This document shows, in pieces, positions 8,898-17,749 of a stretch of 64,000 nt of DNA (within the stretch, counting starts at the first letter, position 1; every line of letters starts with the position of its first letter). Both the position numbers and the translations under genes were made by a program. The notes below the pieces were generated by a model, which ran no database searches, had not been told where the DNA came from, and was given only the letters and a program-made list of their open reading frames with translations. Source of the DNA: Gluconacetobacter diazotrophicus PA1 5 (lineage in GTDB: Bacteria > Pseudomonadota > Alphaproteobacteria > Acetobacterales > Acetobacteraceae); assembly GCF_000021325.1 (NCBI RefSeq), contig NC_011365.1:1862001-1926000 (forward strand). Reading direction: 5' to 3'.

Positions 8898-9842
8898 ATG
8901 ATCCGTCCCAGCATAACAGCGCTCGAAACGTTTGTTGCGGTCGCGCGGCATCGCAGCTTCCGCAAAGCAGCCGCTGAACGCGGCATCAGCGCCTCCGCCC
9001 TGAGCCATATCATTCGTGATTTGGAGACGTCACTTGGTATCCGATTATTCAATCGCACCAACCGGACCGTTCGGATTACAGCTGCCGGCGAGCAATTTCT
9101 TCATCGCGTTGCCCCGGCCTTGGGCGAACTGACCGAAGCCTATGAGCAAATAAATACCCTTCGGGACAAACCAAGAGGCACCTTGCGGCTGAATGTTCCC
9201 AGAAGCGCCGCCGAACTCGTTATTCGACCTTTGCTCGGTCGTTTTATGTCCGAGTATCCCGACATCACGCTAGAAGTCGTCACCAATGACGGTCTCGTGG
9301 ATATTGTCGCAGCAGGCTTCGATGCTGGTATCCGCATCACCGAACGATTGGAACAAGATATGATTGCAGTTCCGGTCGGCCCGCAAAGACGCTTTGCTGT
9401 CGTGGGAGCCCCGTCTTATTTTGCTGATCGATCAGTCCCCCGGCACCCTGGCGAGTTACACAATCATGCATGTATCGGACGCAGCTATCCCAGCGGCGTC
9501 CTCCGCACTTGGACATTCGCAAAAGATGCTGAAACTTATGAACTGACGATCAGAGGTCCACTCATTGTCGATGAGCACATTTTGATGCTGCAAGGCGCAT
9601 TAGATGGCGTGGGTATTGCCTATGTCTATGAAAGCCTTGTCGAAGAATACCTTCGGGAAGGAAGCCTGATCCGCGTTCTAGAGGATTGGTGTCCGATAAT
9701 GCCCGGCTTTTTCCTTTGTTATCATGGTCGGCGACACATTCCCGCTACGCTGCGCGCCTTCATAGAGGTGGCACGAACGGCGCACCATCAAAACCAGGAC
9801 GGACTGGAAGGCGACTTTGGTACATCACCCTCCAGAGATTAG
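8898..9842 (+). CDS. LysR-family regulator divergent from the aldo/keto reductase
   Basis: 314 residues from MIRPSITALETFVAVARH; GAGG lies 12 bases upstream (an in-frame ATG at 8877 lacks a visible site). The HTH is FRKAAAERGISASALSHIIRDLETSLGIRLFNR, in the DhlA/PgrR-like branch. The divergent arrangement over about 150 bp suggests it controls the aldo/keto reductase operon and itself. Confidence 0.85.
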   Translation: MIRPSITALETFVAVARHRSFRKAAAERGISASALSHIIRDLETSLGIRLFNRTNRTVRITAAGEQFLHRVAPALGELTEAYEQINTLRDKPRGTLRLNVPRSAAELVIRPLLGRFMSEYPDITLEVVTNDGLVDIVAAGFDAGIRITERLEQDMIAVPVGPQRRFAVVGAPSYFADRSVPRHPGELHNHACIGRSYPSGVLRTWTFAKDAETYELTIRGPLIVDEHILMLQGALDGVGIAYVYESLVEEYLREGSLIRVLEDWCPIMPGFFLCYHGRRHIPATLRAFIEVARTAHHQNQDGLEGDFGTSPSRD

Positions 9843-9991
9843 GTCCGGATTCCACCGCAACCTGAGAATCGCATCCCGATTCGTACGCTTCCCGACCCTC
9901 TGGCGCCACACTCGATGCGTCCACCTGCTACGCTGGAATTCTCTCCCGTTTGATTCCTATATGATTCCAGTTGGTGGGCTAGAAACGCCAA

Positions 9992-10012
9992 AGGCCGCCC
10001 GAGGGGCGGCCT
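9992..10012. terminator. Strong hairpin, probable terminator
   Basis: AGGCCGCCC-GAG-GGGCGGCCT is a perfect 9-bp stem followed by AAGCGTTTTGATTTCATTT. It is about 150 bp after the LysR stop. The rest of 9843-10154 shows no open frame, tRNA fold or repeat that I can support. Confidence 0.6.
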
Positions 10013-10154
10013 AAGCGTTTGATTTCATTTGGAATTCATGGTTGCGGGGGAAGACAACCAACGATACTTGCGATTGGTGGATCGAGAGATACCCTGTCTC
10101 GCCGCATGACAAAGTCACCATGCCAAAGCGCATGGGCATATCCAATTGAAATCC

Positions 10155-10209
10155 TTGCCATAGGCAATCCGCCTCATATATGATCCCATATCATGGTCAA
10201 TATATGAGG
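10155..10209 (+). promoter_or_regulatory. Promoter and overlapping operator of the toxin-antitoxin operon
   Basis: TTGCCA (10155-10160) and TATGAT (10179-10184) are spaced 18 bp. A perfect 10-bp inverted repeat, CCTCATATAT (10172-10181) and ATATATGAGG (10200-10209), overlaps the -10 element and ends in the GAGG ribosome binding site. This is the layout expected for autorepression by an antitoxin. Confidence 0.6.
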
Positions 10210-10218
10210 CACCCGGTC

Positions 10219-10584
10219 ATGTCTGAGACCACATTCCTCTCCGACGCCTTCGATCAATCAGGACTGGTCGCCGCGGAACGGCTGAGCAATATCCTACACA
10301 TCACAAGGGGTGAACTGGCCATAACACTGGGCCTGTCACGTGACGCCGTCTCCAAAAGCGCACGCCTCGGCCGCCCCGCCACCCAAGCGAGACTGCGCGA
10401 CATGGTCGAGATCCTCAATCGCGTCCGGCCATGGGCGGGCTCGGCCCAACAGGCTTTCGCATGGTACCGGTCACAACCCCTACCCTCCTTCGGTGATCAG
10501 ACTGCCGAAGCGCTTGTTCGGGAAGGACGCGCCGATGCCGTCCGGCGCTATCTGGATCGGATTGCAACCGGCGGTTACGCGTGA
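10219..10584 (+). CDS. Xre/MbcA/ParS-type antitoxin
   Basis: 121 residues from the ATG preceded by GAGG; two upstream ATGs fall inside the operator. A helix-turn-helix (RGELAITLGLSRDAVSKSARLG) is followed by the C-terminal toxin-binding domain usual in Xre partners of RES toxins. The stop overlaps the RES start by 4 bp, so the two are translationally coupled. It should neutralise the toxin and repress the operon through the 10172-10209 palindrome. Confidence 0.85.
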   Translation: MSETTFLSDAFDQSGLVAAERLSNILHITRGELAITLGLSRDAVSKSARLGRPATQARLRDMVEILNRVRPWAGSAQQAFAWYRSQPLPSFGDQTAEALVREGRADAVRRYLDRIATGGYA

Positions 10585-11099
10585 GGTTTACCGGACGGGT
10601 ATTCAGGGCTCACAATCCCCGCTGGTCTTTCACCCCGTTATCAGGCGACGGTGCGGCTCTTCACGGAGGACGCTTCAACCCGATTGGCACACCTGCCCTT
10701 TACACGTCACTTCGGATGGAGACTGCATGGCTCGAAGCCCAGCAGGGTTTCCCATTCAAACCGCAACCTTTGACCATCTGCGCTTATGACGTCGATAGCG
10801 AACCAGTCCTCGATCTGACCGATCTCTCCAATTTTAACAACCTGGACTTCTCACCTGCCATCTTGGCCTGTCCTTGGGAAAACCTCGCTGACCAGGGCAA
10901 GACACCGCCGTCATGGGAACTAGCTAAGGCACTCATGGCGAATGGAACTGCTGGCGTCATCGTCCCGAGCTTTGCCCCTGGAGCGACAGAAAATGACAGA
11001 AACCTCGTCTTCTGGGCATGGTCGGACAGCCTGTCCTCCCGCGTAACCGTCATTGATGATGAGAGGCGACTGCCTGTAACGGCAGCGTCGTGGTCATAA
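10581..11099 (+). CDS. RES-domain toxin (NAD-degrading family)
   Basis: 172 residues. The RES fold is indicated by FTGRVFRAHNPRWSFTPLSGDGAALHGGRFNP near the N-terminus (arginine-rich active site), an LYTS strand, and the late TAGVIVPSFAPG segment. Characterised RES toxins (MbcT, RES of Photorhabdus) deplete NAD+. It overlaps the antitoxin gene by ATGA. It appears complete; the 260 bp after it, to 11359, contain nothing I recognise. Confidence 0.85.
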   Translation: MRFTGRVFRAHNPRWSFTPLSGDGAALHGGRFNPIGTPALYTSLRMETAWLEAQQGFPFKPQPLTICAYDVDSEPVLDLTDLSNFNNLDFSPAILACPWENLADQGKTPPSWELAKALMANGTAGVIVPSFAPGATENDRNLVFWAWSDSLSSRVTVIDDERRLPVTAASWS

Positions 11100-11359
11100 G
11101 CTAACCGGAGAGTAAAACTGCCGAATGGAGCTCCCAGCACCGAGGAGTGACGACTTCTATGGGGGGCAGCAGAATGTCGGCTATTGGGAAGGGATGATTG
11201 AAAGCAGTCATTTGCAGCTTCCACGTTCATGACGACTATCGACCAGACCACGACATTAGTTACGTTTCGCGTGAACGTCCGCTCTTTGGAAATGGCGGCG
11301 GTTAACCTGTATAAACGGCCAGGCTTGGCGCTATGGGCTTCGAAAGGGATTCAAACCTG

Positions 11360-11689
11360 ATGCCGCTGAATAAGAGCCATCACTTCGTGCCACAGTTCCT
11401 GCTGCGATTTTTCTCCGTCGATGGCTCATCGGTTGGCCTTTACAACTTACGCTCCGGCAGAATCGTCACAGGAGCGAGCCTCAAGCATCAAGCCTGCCGG
11501 GATTGGTTCTACGGCCGCGACGGAAAGAGCGAGCATGCTCTGGGGCAGATCGAAGGCGGTGCCAGCTCTGTCCTGCGGCGAATGATCGCGACCGGCCGGC
11601 CCCCGAAGCGATACAGCGCCGATCACCGCGTGCTAGCGACCTTCCTGCTCATCCAGTCGGCGCGGACGGCACAGGCCGCCGTCGCGGCT
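11360..11689 (+). pseudogene. DUF4238 protein, N-terminal part, cut by IS3
   Basis: The 110 remaining residues begin MPLNKSHHFVPQFLLRFFS, the family hallmark (HHFVPQF.L..F). AAGGGA upstream supports this start. The reading frame runs straight into the IS3 end at 11690, where a TGA follows. DUF4238 proteins are about 250-350 residues, so more than half is missing. The other side of the IS is an unrelated SDR gene, implying deletion. Confidence 0.75.
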
Positions 11690-11711
11690 TGACCCTGCCC
11701 CGAACGTGCCC

Positions 11712-12566
11712 TCAGTTTTGAGTTAGGGTCTGTGTATTGTTGTATGCCTTGGTGGCGTGTTGAGCGAAAGCCTCTGGCGTCATGCCATTGAGGCTGGTGT
11801 GAGGCCTGACGGCGTTGTAGTCGGCCCGCCAGTCCTCGATGACCGTCCGAGCGTGGGCGATGTTACGGAACAGATGCTCATTGAGGCATTCGTCGCGGAA
11901 CCGGCCGTTGAAGCTCTCGACGAACCCGTTCTGCTGCGGCTTGCCCGGTGCGATATAGTGCCACAGCACCGATCGCTTCTGCTGCCAGGCCAGGATCGCG
12001 TTCGATGTCATCTCGGTGCCATTGTCGCTAACGATCATCAGCGGCCAGCCGCGATGCTCGCCGATCCGGTCGAGTTCACGACCGAGGCGTTCGCCTGATA
12101 ACGAGGTGTCCGCCACCAGCGCCAGACATTCGCGCGTGTAGTCGTCGACCACCGTCAGCACCCGGAAGCGCCGTCCGTTGTTCAATGCATCCGAGACGAA
12201 ATCCAGGCTCCAGCGCTGGTTCGGCCCGTCGGGCAGCATCATCGGCGAGCGCGTGCCCAGCGCCCGTTTCCGGCCGCCACGCTTGCGGACCGACAGCCCC
12301 TCTTCGCGATACAGCCGGAACAGCTTCTTGTGGTTCATCGTCATTCCTTCCCGGCCGAGCAGGATATGCAGTCGCCGGTAGCCAAATCGCCGTCGCTCCC
12401 CAGCCAGTTCGCGCAGCCGCCCGCGCGCTGCGGCATCATCCGGGCGGCGTGACGCATAGCGCCAGGTCTTCGGGTCCATGCCGATCAGCCGGCAGGCCCG
12501 TCGCTGCGAATACTCTTTCTCCCGGATCGCCCAGGTCACGGCTTCCCGCCGCAAACCGGGCGTCAC
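11712..12566 (-). CDS. IS3 OrfB, DDE transposase, copy 1
   Basis: 284 residues with an HTH_21-like segment ([15 protein letters not shown]) and the DDE triad in [18 protein letters not shown] and [12 protein letters not shown]. It is made as an OrfAB fusion by -1 frameshifting on AAAAAAC (complement of about 12569-12575), which joins OrfA LLAKN to OrfB LVTPGLRR. Confidence 0.9.
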   Translation of the reverse strand: MTPGLRREAVTWAIREKEYSQRRACRLIGMDPKTWRYASRRPDDAAARGRLRELAGERRRFGYRRLHILLGREGMTMNHKKLFRLYREEGLSVRKRGGRKRALGTRSPMMLPDGPNQRWSLDFVSDALNNGRRFRVLTVVDDYTRECLALVADTSLSGERLGRELDRIGEHRGWPLMIVSDNGTEMTSNAILAWQQKRSVLWHYIAPGKPQQNGFVESFNGRFRDECLNEHLFRNIAHARTVIEDWRADYNAVRPHTSLNGMTPEAFAQHATKAYNNTQTLTQN

Positions 12567-12829
12567 GAGTTTTTTGCCAGTAGTTCCTTCAGCGTCGAGA
12601 CGTCCATCACGCTCTCCGCCAGAAGCCGCTTCAGCTTCGCGTTCTCTTCTTCAAGAGCCTTGAGGCGCCGCGCTTCCGACACCTCCATCCCGCCGTATTT
12701 CGACCGCCAGGTGTAGAAGGTCGCGTCACTGATCCCGTGCTTGCGGCACAGATCCGCAGCCGTAGCGCCCGCCTGATGCTCTTTCAGGACCCCGATAATC
12801 TGGTCCTGCGTAAATCGCGCTTTCTTCAT
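12563..12829 (-). CDS. IS3 OrfA, copy 1
   Basis: 88 residues: helix-turn-helix ([37 protein letters not shown]) followed by a leucine-zipper-like tail. It binds the IS ends and regulates transposition. Confidence 0.9.
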   Translation of the reverse strand: MKKARFTQDQIIGVLKEHQAGATAADLCRKHGISDATFYTWRSKYGGMEVSEARRLKALEEENAKLKRLLAESVMDVSTLKELLAKNS

Positions 12830-12889
12830 CGTCTGTCTCCAGTGGACAGACCTTACTTCAATGCGAGGGCATTTCAGGGGGCAAGGTCA

Positions 12890-13469
12890 CCAGGGCGACG
12901 TCCGCGACAACGTCGATCTCGAGCGCCTGTTCGACAAGATCCGACAGGACAAGGGCCGGATCGACGTCCTCGTCGCCAATTCCGGCATCGTCCTGCCTCA
13001 GACGCTCGATCACGCGACGGAAGAGAATTTCGACCGAACGTTCGATGTGAACGTGCGCGGTCTCTATTTCACCGTCGAGCGGGCGTTGCCGCTTCTGACG
13101 GAAGGAAGTTCGGTCATCATCCTGTCGTCCATCGCGGCGAACAAGGGCGTGCCGGGTTACGGAACCTACAGCGCTAGCAAGGCCGCCGTCCGCAGCTTCG
13201 TCAGAACATGGACGGCCGAACTTCTGGGGCGTGGCATCCGGGTGAACGCCATCAGCCCCGGCCCGTTCGATACTCCGATCATGGACGGACAGGCCGATAC
13301 GCCGGACGGCGCAGACGCCGTGCGCGCGAAATGGGCTTCCGCTGTGCCGATGCAGCGTCTGGGCCGGCCGGAAGAACTCGCCGCGGCAGCGCTGTTCCTC
13401 GCGTCCAGCGAAAGCAGCTATATCGCGGGCATTGACCTGATCGTCGACGGCGGCGCTACTGGAGTCTGA
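12890..13469 (+). pseudogene. Short-chain dehydrogenase/reductase lacking its N-terminus
   Basis: The preserved 192 residues start at the IS3 boundary (GDVRDNVDLERLF) and contain NSGIV, the catalytic S and YxxxK (IILSSIAANKGVPGYGTYSASKAA) and a normal C-terminus (YIAGIDLIVDGG). The first about 55 residues with the TGxxxGIG NAD(P)-binding loop are gone, so the product should not fold or bind cofactor. An in-frame ATG inside the IS (12861) could still start a short protein. Two GST genes follow. Confidence 0.8.
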
Positions 13470-13534
13470 GCACTCCGCACCGCCAGTGGGGACGCCGCAG
13501 CAAGTGGCATCCCCTCTAAGATACGAGAATTCTC

Positions 13535-14230
13535 ATGATCCGCTTCTATTTTCACCCGACGCCGAACCCCGCCAAGGTCGCCCTGTTTCTCGAAGAGGCC
13601 GGGCTGCCCTACGAGGCCATTCCGGTCGATACCCGCAAGGGCGAACAGCATGCGGCGTGGTTTCTGAAAATCAATCCGAACGGCAAGGTCCCCGCCATCG
13701 TCGATACGAATGGCCCGGGCGGTCCGGAGACGCGGGTCTTCGATTCCACAGCCATCCTGCTCTACCTGGGCGAAAAGACGGGACAGTTCCTCGGCACCGA
13801 CGCCGACAGGCCCGAACTCCTCTCGTGGCTGATGCTCGTCGCGACCGGGATCGGTCCGTATTTCGGGCAGGCCGTGCATTTCCAGTATGCCGCCCCGGAA
13901 GGCCTAGATTACGCTATCAACCGCTATCGCCGCGAGGCGGAGCGCCATCTTCAAATTCTCGACGACCGCATGAAGGACCGGACGTTCTTCGTCGGCGAGT
14001 CCTACACCATCGTCGATATGTCCGCCTGGGGATGGCTCGATCGCGTGCCGCGCGTGCTGAAGGACGACCGCGCCCTCGCGCGCTGGCCGAACCTGACCGC
14101 GTTCATGACCCGTATGGCCGGGCGTCCCGCTGTCGGGCGCGTCGGGACGCTCATGACCACACACGACTTCAAAACCGAGATGGACGAACAGGCCCGTCGC
14201 GCCCTGTTTCCCTCGAATTTCCCGCTGTAA
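13535..14230 (+). CDS. Glutathione S-transferase family protein
   Basis: 231 residues. The thioredoxin-like N-terminal half (FYFHPTPNPAKVALFLEEAGLPYE ... NPNGKVPAI) has the cis-proline and the ESTA-like DSTAILLYL glutathione site. The C-terminal helical domain has the N-capping motif TIVDMSAWGW. It resembles the YfcG/Ure2-like group. It is followed 18 bp later by a second GST, so the two are probably co-transcribed from a promoter lost with the SDR 5' end. Confidence 0.85.
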   Translation: MIRFYFHPTPNPAKVALFLEEAGLPYEAIPVDTRKGEQHAAWFLKINPNGKVPAIVDTNGPGGPETRVFDSTAILLYLGEKTGQFLGTDADRPELLSWLMLVATGIGPYFGQAVHFQYAAPEGLDYAINRYRREAERHLQILDDRMKDRTFFVGESYTIVDMSAWGWLDRVPRVLKDDRALARWPNLTAFMTRMAGRPAVGRVGTLMTTHDFKTEMDEQARRALFPSNFPL

Positions 14231-14248
14231 TCGCGAAAGGATCGTCCA

Positions 14249-15124
14249 ATGGCCCCGTCCAGTCCGTATGTGCCGCCGAAAGTCTGGTCCTGGGATGCGC
14301 CCAACGGCGGCAAATTTGCCGGAACCAACCGCCCGGTTGCAGGCCCCACGCATGAGAAGGCGCTTCCTGTCGGCCGCCATCCGCTCCAGCTCTATTCGCT
14401 GGGGACGCCGAACGGCGTGAAGGTCACGGTCATGCTGGAAGAGCTGCTGGCGGCGGGTCATGCGGGCGCCGAGTATGATGCGTGGCTGATCAAGATCGGG
14501 GAGGGCGATCAGTTCGGTTCCGGTTTTACCGACGTCAACCCGAACTCCAAGATCCCGGCACTCGTGGACCATAGTCTGGCCCAGCCGCTGAATATTTTCG
14601 AGTCCGGCTCCATCCTGTTGTATCTCGCCGAGAAATTCGATGCGTTCCTGCCGAAGGATATTGCGGGTCGAACGGCGTGTCTCAACTGGCTGTTCTGGCA
14701 GGTCGGAAGCGGCCCCTATATCGGTGGCGGCTTCGGGCACTTCTATGCCTATGCGCCGGAAAAAATCGAATACGCGATCAACCGCTTCACCATGGAGGCC
14801 AAGCGTCAACTCGACGTTCTCAATCGGCGACTTGCCGAAAGCCCGTTCATCGCGGGCGACGACTACACGATTGCCGACATGGCGATCTTCCCGTGGTATG
14901 GCGGCCTCGTGGAGGGCTGGATGTATAACGATGCCGCCACGTTCCTGAACGTACAGGACTATCCGCATGTCCGGGCCTGGGCGGACCGGCTGCTCGAACG
15001 CCCGGCCGTCCGGCGTGGTCGAATGGTCAACCGTATGGTCGGCGAGCCGTCAAGCCAGCTGCACGAACGCCATGATGCGTCCGACTTCGAGACGAAAACG
15101 CAGGATCGGCTCGCCCAGGGCTGA
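14249..15124 (+). CDS. yghU: YghU-type glutathione-dependent disulfide-bond oxidoreductase
   Basis: 291 residues with the long YghU N-terminal extension (PPKVWSWDAPNGGKFAGTNRP) before a GST fold: LYSLGTPNGVKVTVMLEEL, NPNSKIPALVD, FESGSILLYLAEKF, and TIADMAIFPWYGGL in the C-terminal domain. YghU and YfcG use two glutathiones to reduce disulfides and peroxides rather than conjugate substrates. Its place next to the SigF redox-stress regulon is compatible with that role. Confidence 0.85.
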   Translation: MAPSSPYVPPKVWSWDAPNGGKFAGTNRPVAGPTHEKALPVGRHPLQLYSLGTPNGVKVTVMLEELLAAGHAGAEYDAWLIKIGEGDQFGSGFTDVNPNSKIPALVDHSLAQPLNIFESGSILLYLAEKFDAFLPKDIAGRTACLNWLFWQVGSGPYIGGGFGHFYAYAPEKIEYAINRFTMEAKRQLDVLNRRLAESPFIAGDDYTIADMAIFPWYGGLVEGWMYNDAATFLNVQDYPHVRAWADRLLERPAVRRGRMVNRMVGEPSSQLHERHDASDFETKTQDRLAQG

Positions 15125-15197
15125 TGTTTCGTGGACCGGTCCCGCTGAAAACCGGCCCTCGGCCGCCATCCGGACCAGGATGGCGGTGTTGTTCACC

Positions 15198-15842
15198 CTA
15201 CCAGCGGGTCAGTGGCGGCAGGATCAGACGTGTCACGAGTGTCACGACGCTGCAGGCCGCCGAATACCAGACGGCGACATAAAGCGGGTCATCGAACGGA
15301 CAGGCCAGCGCGAAGGCCAGCGCGCCAAAGGCCGCGGCGGCGATCCCCACTGCCCAGGCCGTGCCGCGCGCATCCACCGGGGCGCCGCGCCGCGCGAACA
15401 GGCCGAGCGCCAGCACCGCCGGCAGGGACAATTCCACGATTTTCCGCGCGCAGACGATGCCATGCGCCGGATCGAGTCGCTGCCAGAGCACGGCGGGGCC
15501 GGCCTGAAGCACGTCCACCAGCCAGCCGAACGCGAGCGCCGCGAGGGCGAGCATGCCCACGATGCGCAGACCTCGTCGCGGTGAGCGTGTGGGATCGAGC
15601 GACAGCAGCGCCGTGGTCCCGCCGACGGCGGCAATCACGGCCAGGCTTGCGGCCTTCCACCAGAAGCTCGGCATCCCCATGGCGTGCGGCATGTCCGGAC
15701 GCATCAGGCCCAGCTTCAGCACGAAGACGATCTCGATCACGCCCAGCGCCAACAGGATCGTCGCGTCCCGCCACGGCGTCCGCCGTCTGACGGGCCGCAG
15801 GCCGGTCGCGAGCCGATCGATCAGGGGATCAGTCGACATCAC
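15198..15842 (-). CDS. nrsF: NrsF-type anti-sigma factor (DUF1109)
   Basis: 214 residues with six predicted membrane helices and no extracytoplasmic domain, typical of DUF1109. Cysteines at 131 (HGIVCARK) and 181 (LACPFDDP) correspond in spacing to the two conserved cysteines of Caulobacter NrsF that are needed for stress sensing (recalled from the literature, not checked here). Its start overlaps the sigF stop by 14 bp, so the pair is coupled. It should hold SigF at the membrane until stress releases it. Confidence 0.85.
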   Translation of the reverse strand: MMSTDPLIDRLATGLRPVRRRTPWRDATILLALGVIEIVFVLKLGLMRPDMPHAMGMPSFWWKAASLAVIAAVGGTTALLSLDPTRSPRRGLRIVGMLALAALAFGWLVDVLQAGPAVLWQRLDPAHGIVCARKIVELSLPAVLALGLFARRGAPVDARGTAWAVGIAAAAFGALAFALACPFDDPLYVAVWYSAACSVVTLVTRLILPPLTRW

Positions 15843-16359
15843 TACCTCGCATTACTAAAGCATTCATGCGGGTCAGACCGCGATGAATGTTGACCTTGAC
15901 CAGCGTGACGGACTGTCCCGTTCGGCGTGCCGCCTCCTCGATACTCAACCCGCGCAGCTTGACGAGGCGGATGGCTTCCGCCTGCGCTGGCTTCAACTGC
16001 CCGAGCAGGCGCTCCAGCGCATAGGCCGTCGTCACCTGCTCCTCATGATCCTGCACCGGCAGATCGTCGTCGAGCGGCGCATCATTCGCCCGGCTGGCGG
16101 CCCGCAACCGATCGATCCACTTGTATCGAGCGATCGCCGCGATCCAGGGGCCGAACTTCTGGGACGGATTGAATGTATGCCGTTTCTCGTGAACGGCAAG
16201 CAACGTGTCCTGTACTGCATCGTCAACCATGGATAGCGGCAGACGCCGGAGAAAGAAGCGTCTCAGCCATGTCTGCGCCTCGGCGAGCACGCGGCGATAG
16301 GCGTCGGCATCGCCGGCCTGAGCCGCTGCCATCCAGCGGCTCCAATCCGCTTCCGTCAC
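15829..16359 (-). CDS. sigF: ECF sigma factor, SigF type
   Basis: 176 residues from a GTG preceded by GGAGGG. Region 2 (DDAVQDTLLAVHEKRHTFNP ... FGPWIAAIARYKWIDRLR) and region 4 (LGQLKPAQAEAIRLVKLRGLSIEEAARRTGQSVTLVKVNIHRG) are clear. It is the third gene of msrB-msrA-sigF-nrsF. The operon promoter at 17608-17633 matches the SigF consensus GTAACC-N16-CGAA, so the factor is expected to amplify its own synthesis. Confidence 0.9.
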   Translation of the reverse strand: MTEADWSRWMAAAQAGDADAYRRVLAEAQTWLRRFFLRRLPLSMVDDAVQDTLLAVHEKRHTFNPSQKFGPWIAAIARYKWIDRLRAASRANDAPLDDDLPVQDHEEQVTTAYALERLLGQLKPAQAEAIRLVKLRGLSIEEAARRTGQSVTLVKVNIHRGLTRMNALVMRGSDVD

Positions 16360-16376
16360 GAACCCTCCGTCCCTGC

Positions 16377-17096
16377 TTACGGCGAGAGTCCGCTCCCGCC
16401 ATCGTCGGCCAGCGTCAGCACAGGCTGCGGGCGCCAGGACGACGCGAACAACGCGTGCAGCGCCTCGATCCGTGGTGCGTCGTATGTAGCGATATACGGA
16501 TGATCCGGATAGCGGGCCGCGAAATTTTGGTGATCTGCCTCGGCCGGGTAGAATCCATGATCCGGGGCCACCTGTGTTGCGATGGGCCGCGCGAAGACAT
16601 GCGCCGCGTCGAGCTGTGCGATATAGGCGTGCGCTTCCTGTAACTGTTGCGCGGAGCGGGTGTAGAGCACGGAGCGATATTGCGTGCCGTCATCCGGGAA
16701 CTGGCGGTTCACCTGTGTCGGGTCGAGGGCGACGGAGAAGAAGATGCGCATCAACGTGCCGTAGCTGACCTGCGTTGGGTCGAAGTCGACTTCAACTGAC
16801 TCTGCGTGTCCCGTATCGCCGCTGCTGACGGTCTCATAATCCGCCGTGTCGCGCGCGCCGCCGTCGAAACCCGCGCGGGTCGCGGTCACGCCACGGACAT
16901 GTTCGAACACGCTCTGCACGCCCCAGAAGCAGCCACCCGCGAAGACGGCGCTTGCATGGTGCGTCGCGGGCGCCGGTTCCGTCAGAACGGGCGCCGGAAG
17001 AATACGGGGGCCGGGCTCGCCCATTGCCGTGTGGCAGGCGGCGCCGAATGTGGTCAGCGCCACCAGGGAAACGCCGAAAAATCCTGATCGTGTCAT
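16377..17096 (-). CDS. msrA: Exported peptide methionine sulfoxide reductase MsrA
   Basis: 239 residues. A hydrophobic N-terminus ends in GAAC21, so it is probably a lipoprotein or at least exported. The catalytic motif GGCFWG carries C56. The fold continues through GDTGHAESVEVDFDP and QYRSVLYT, as in other MsrA proteins. It reduces S-methionine sulfoxide in envelope proteins. It starts 13 bp after the msrB stop behind AAGGAG and precedes sigF by 17 bp. Confidence 0.9.
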   Translation of the reverse strand: MTRSGFFGVSLVALTTFGAACHTAMGEPGPRILPAPVLTEPAPATHHASAVFAGGCFWGVQSVFEHVRGVTATRAGFDGGARDTADYETVSSGDTGHAESVEVDFDPTQVSYGTLMRIFFSVALDPTQVNRQFPDDGTQYRSVLYTRSAQQLQEAHAYIAQLDAAHVFARPIATQVAPDHGFYPAEADHQNFAARYPDHPYIATYDAPRIEALHALFASSWRPQPVLTLADDGGSGLSP

Positions 17097-17109
17097 GATT
17101 CCAGCTCCT

Positions 17110-17571
17110 TCAGGCCGTATGGAATGAAAGTGCCACGCCGTTCATGCAGTAGCGCAGGCCGGTTGGCTGAGGCCCGTCATCGAACACGTGGCCAAGATGA
17201 CTGCCGCAGGTCGCGCATCGCACCTCCGTGCGCTCCATGCCCAGGCTGTCATCGCCACGTTCCTGCACGGCGTGCGGCAGCGCGCTGTCGAAACTCGGCC
17301 ACCCTGTGCCGCTTTCGAACTTGGTGCGCGCGTCGAAGGCTGCCGTGTCGCATCCGGCACAGGCGAAGCGGCCGGGGCGATGCTCGGTCAGCAATGGGCT
17401 CGAATACGGCATTTCGGTGCCTGCCTCGCGCAGCACGGTGTATTGCGCGGGCGTCAGCAGGCGGTGCCATTCGGCGTCGGTATGCGTGACAGGATAATGC
17501 TCGGCGGCCCGTGCACGACCGAACACCGCCATGGCAACGGCGGCAAGAAAGAATTGGCGGCGGGATGTCAT
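17110..17571 (-). CDS. msrB: Exported methionine-R-sulfoxide reductase MsrB (Tat signal)
   Basis: 153 residues from the ATG behind AAGGGGGA. The N-terminus has the twin-arginine pattern SRRQFFLAAVAMAVFG and an ARA cleavage site, so it is likely Tat-exported. Zinc CxxC pairs are C71/C74 and C119/C122; the catalytic cysteine is C142 in RYCMNGVALSF. It is first in the SigF operon, with a SigF-type promoter 37 bp upstream of the start. Confidence 0.9.
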   Translation of the reverse strand: MTSRRQFFLAAVAMAVFGRARAAEHYPVTHTDAEWHRLLTPAQYTVLREAGTEMPYSSPLLTEHRPGRFACAGCDTAAFDARTKFESGTGWPSFDSALPHAVQERGDDSLGMERTEVRCATCGSHLGHVFDDGPQPTGLRYCMNGVALSFHTA

Positions 17572-17607
17572 GCTGTGTCCCCCTTGTTTTGGGTTGTCAC
17601 AGCGTTC

Positions 17608-17633
17608 TTCGCGAAAATTCCCTGTCCGGTTAC
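17608..17633 (-). promoter_or_regulatory. SigF-type promoter of msrB-msrA-sigF-nrsF
   Basis: On the minus strand it reads GTAACC, then exactly 16 bases, then CGAA. This is the pattern known for Caulobacter SigF promoters, and it ends 37 bp before the msrB ATG. Confidence 0.8.
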
Positions 17634-17679
17634 GCGGGTGGGAAGAATTTTCCATTTCCGTCAGGACATGGCGGAAACT

Positions 17680-17705
17680 GTAACCTTTCGCGCCTGACCG
17701 ACGAA
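17680..17705 (+). promoter_or_regulatory. SigF-type promoter of the cytochrome b / sulfite-oxidase-like operon
   Basis: GTAACC (17680-17685), exactly 16 bases, CGAA (17702-17705). It lies 47 bp after and divergent from the msrB promoter, so both operons share one control region. Confidence 0.8.
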
Positions 17706-17749
17706 TGCATCCGCATCAACGCCTGACCATTCAGTCGGAAAGCCCGGAC

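Larger units (their letters stand above)
11690..12889 (-). mobile_element. IS3-family element (IS407-like), copy 1 (1200 bp)
   Basis: Ends are TGACCCTGCCCC and TGACCTTGCCCC, each followed by a GCCCTC block. The same 1200-bp unit lies inverted at 38924-40123. The flanks GGCT and CCAG do not match, and each neighbour gene is truncated, so DNA between DUF4238 and the SDR gene was lost. Confidence 0.9.

Noticed and set aside
9843-9990. Possible tRNA 3' end (TTCGTACGC...GGCGCCA) before the hairpin at 9992
   Set aside because: No matching acceptor stem or anticodon arm could be found upstream, so no tRNA or attachment site is claimed.
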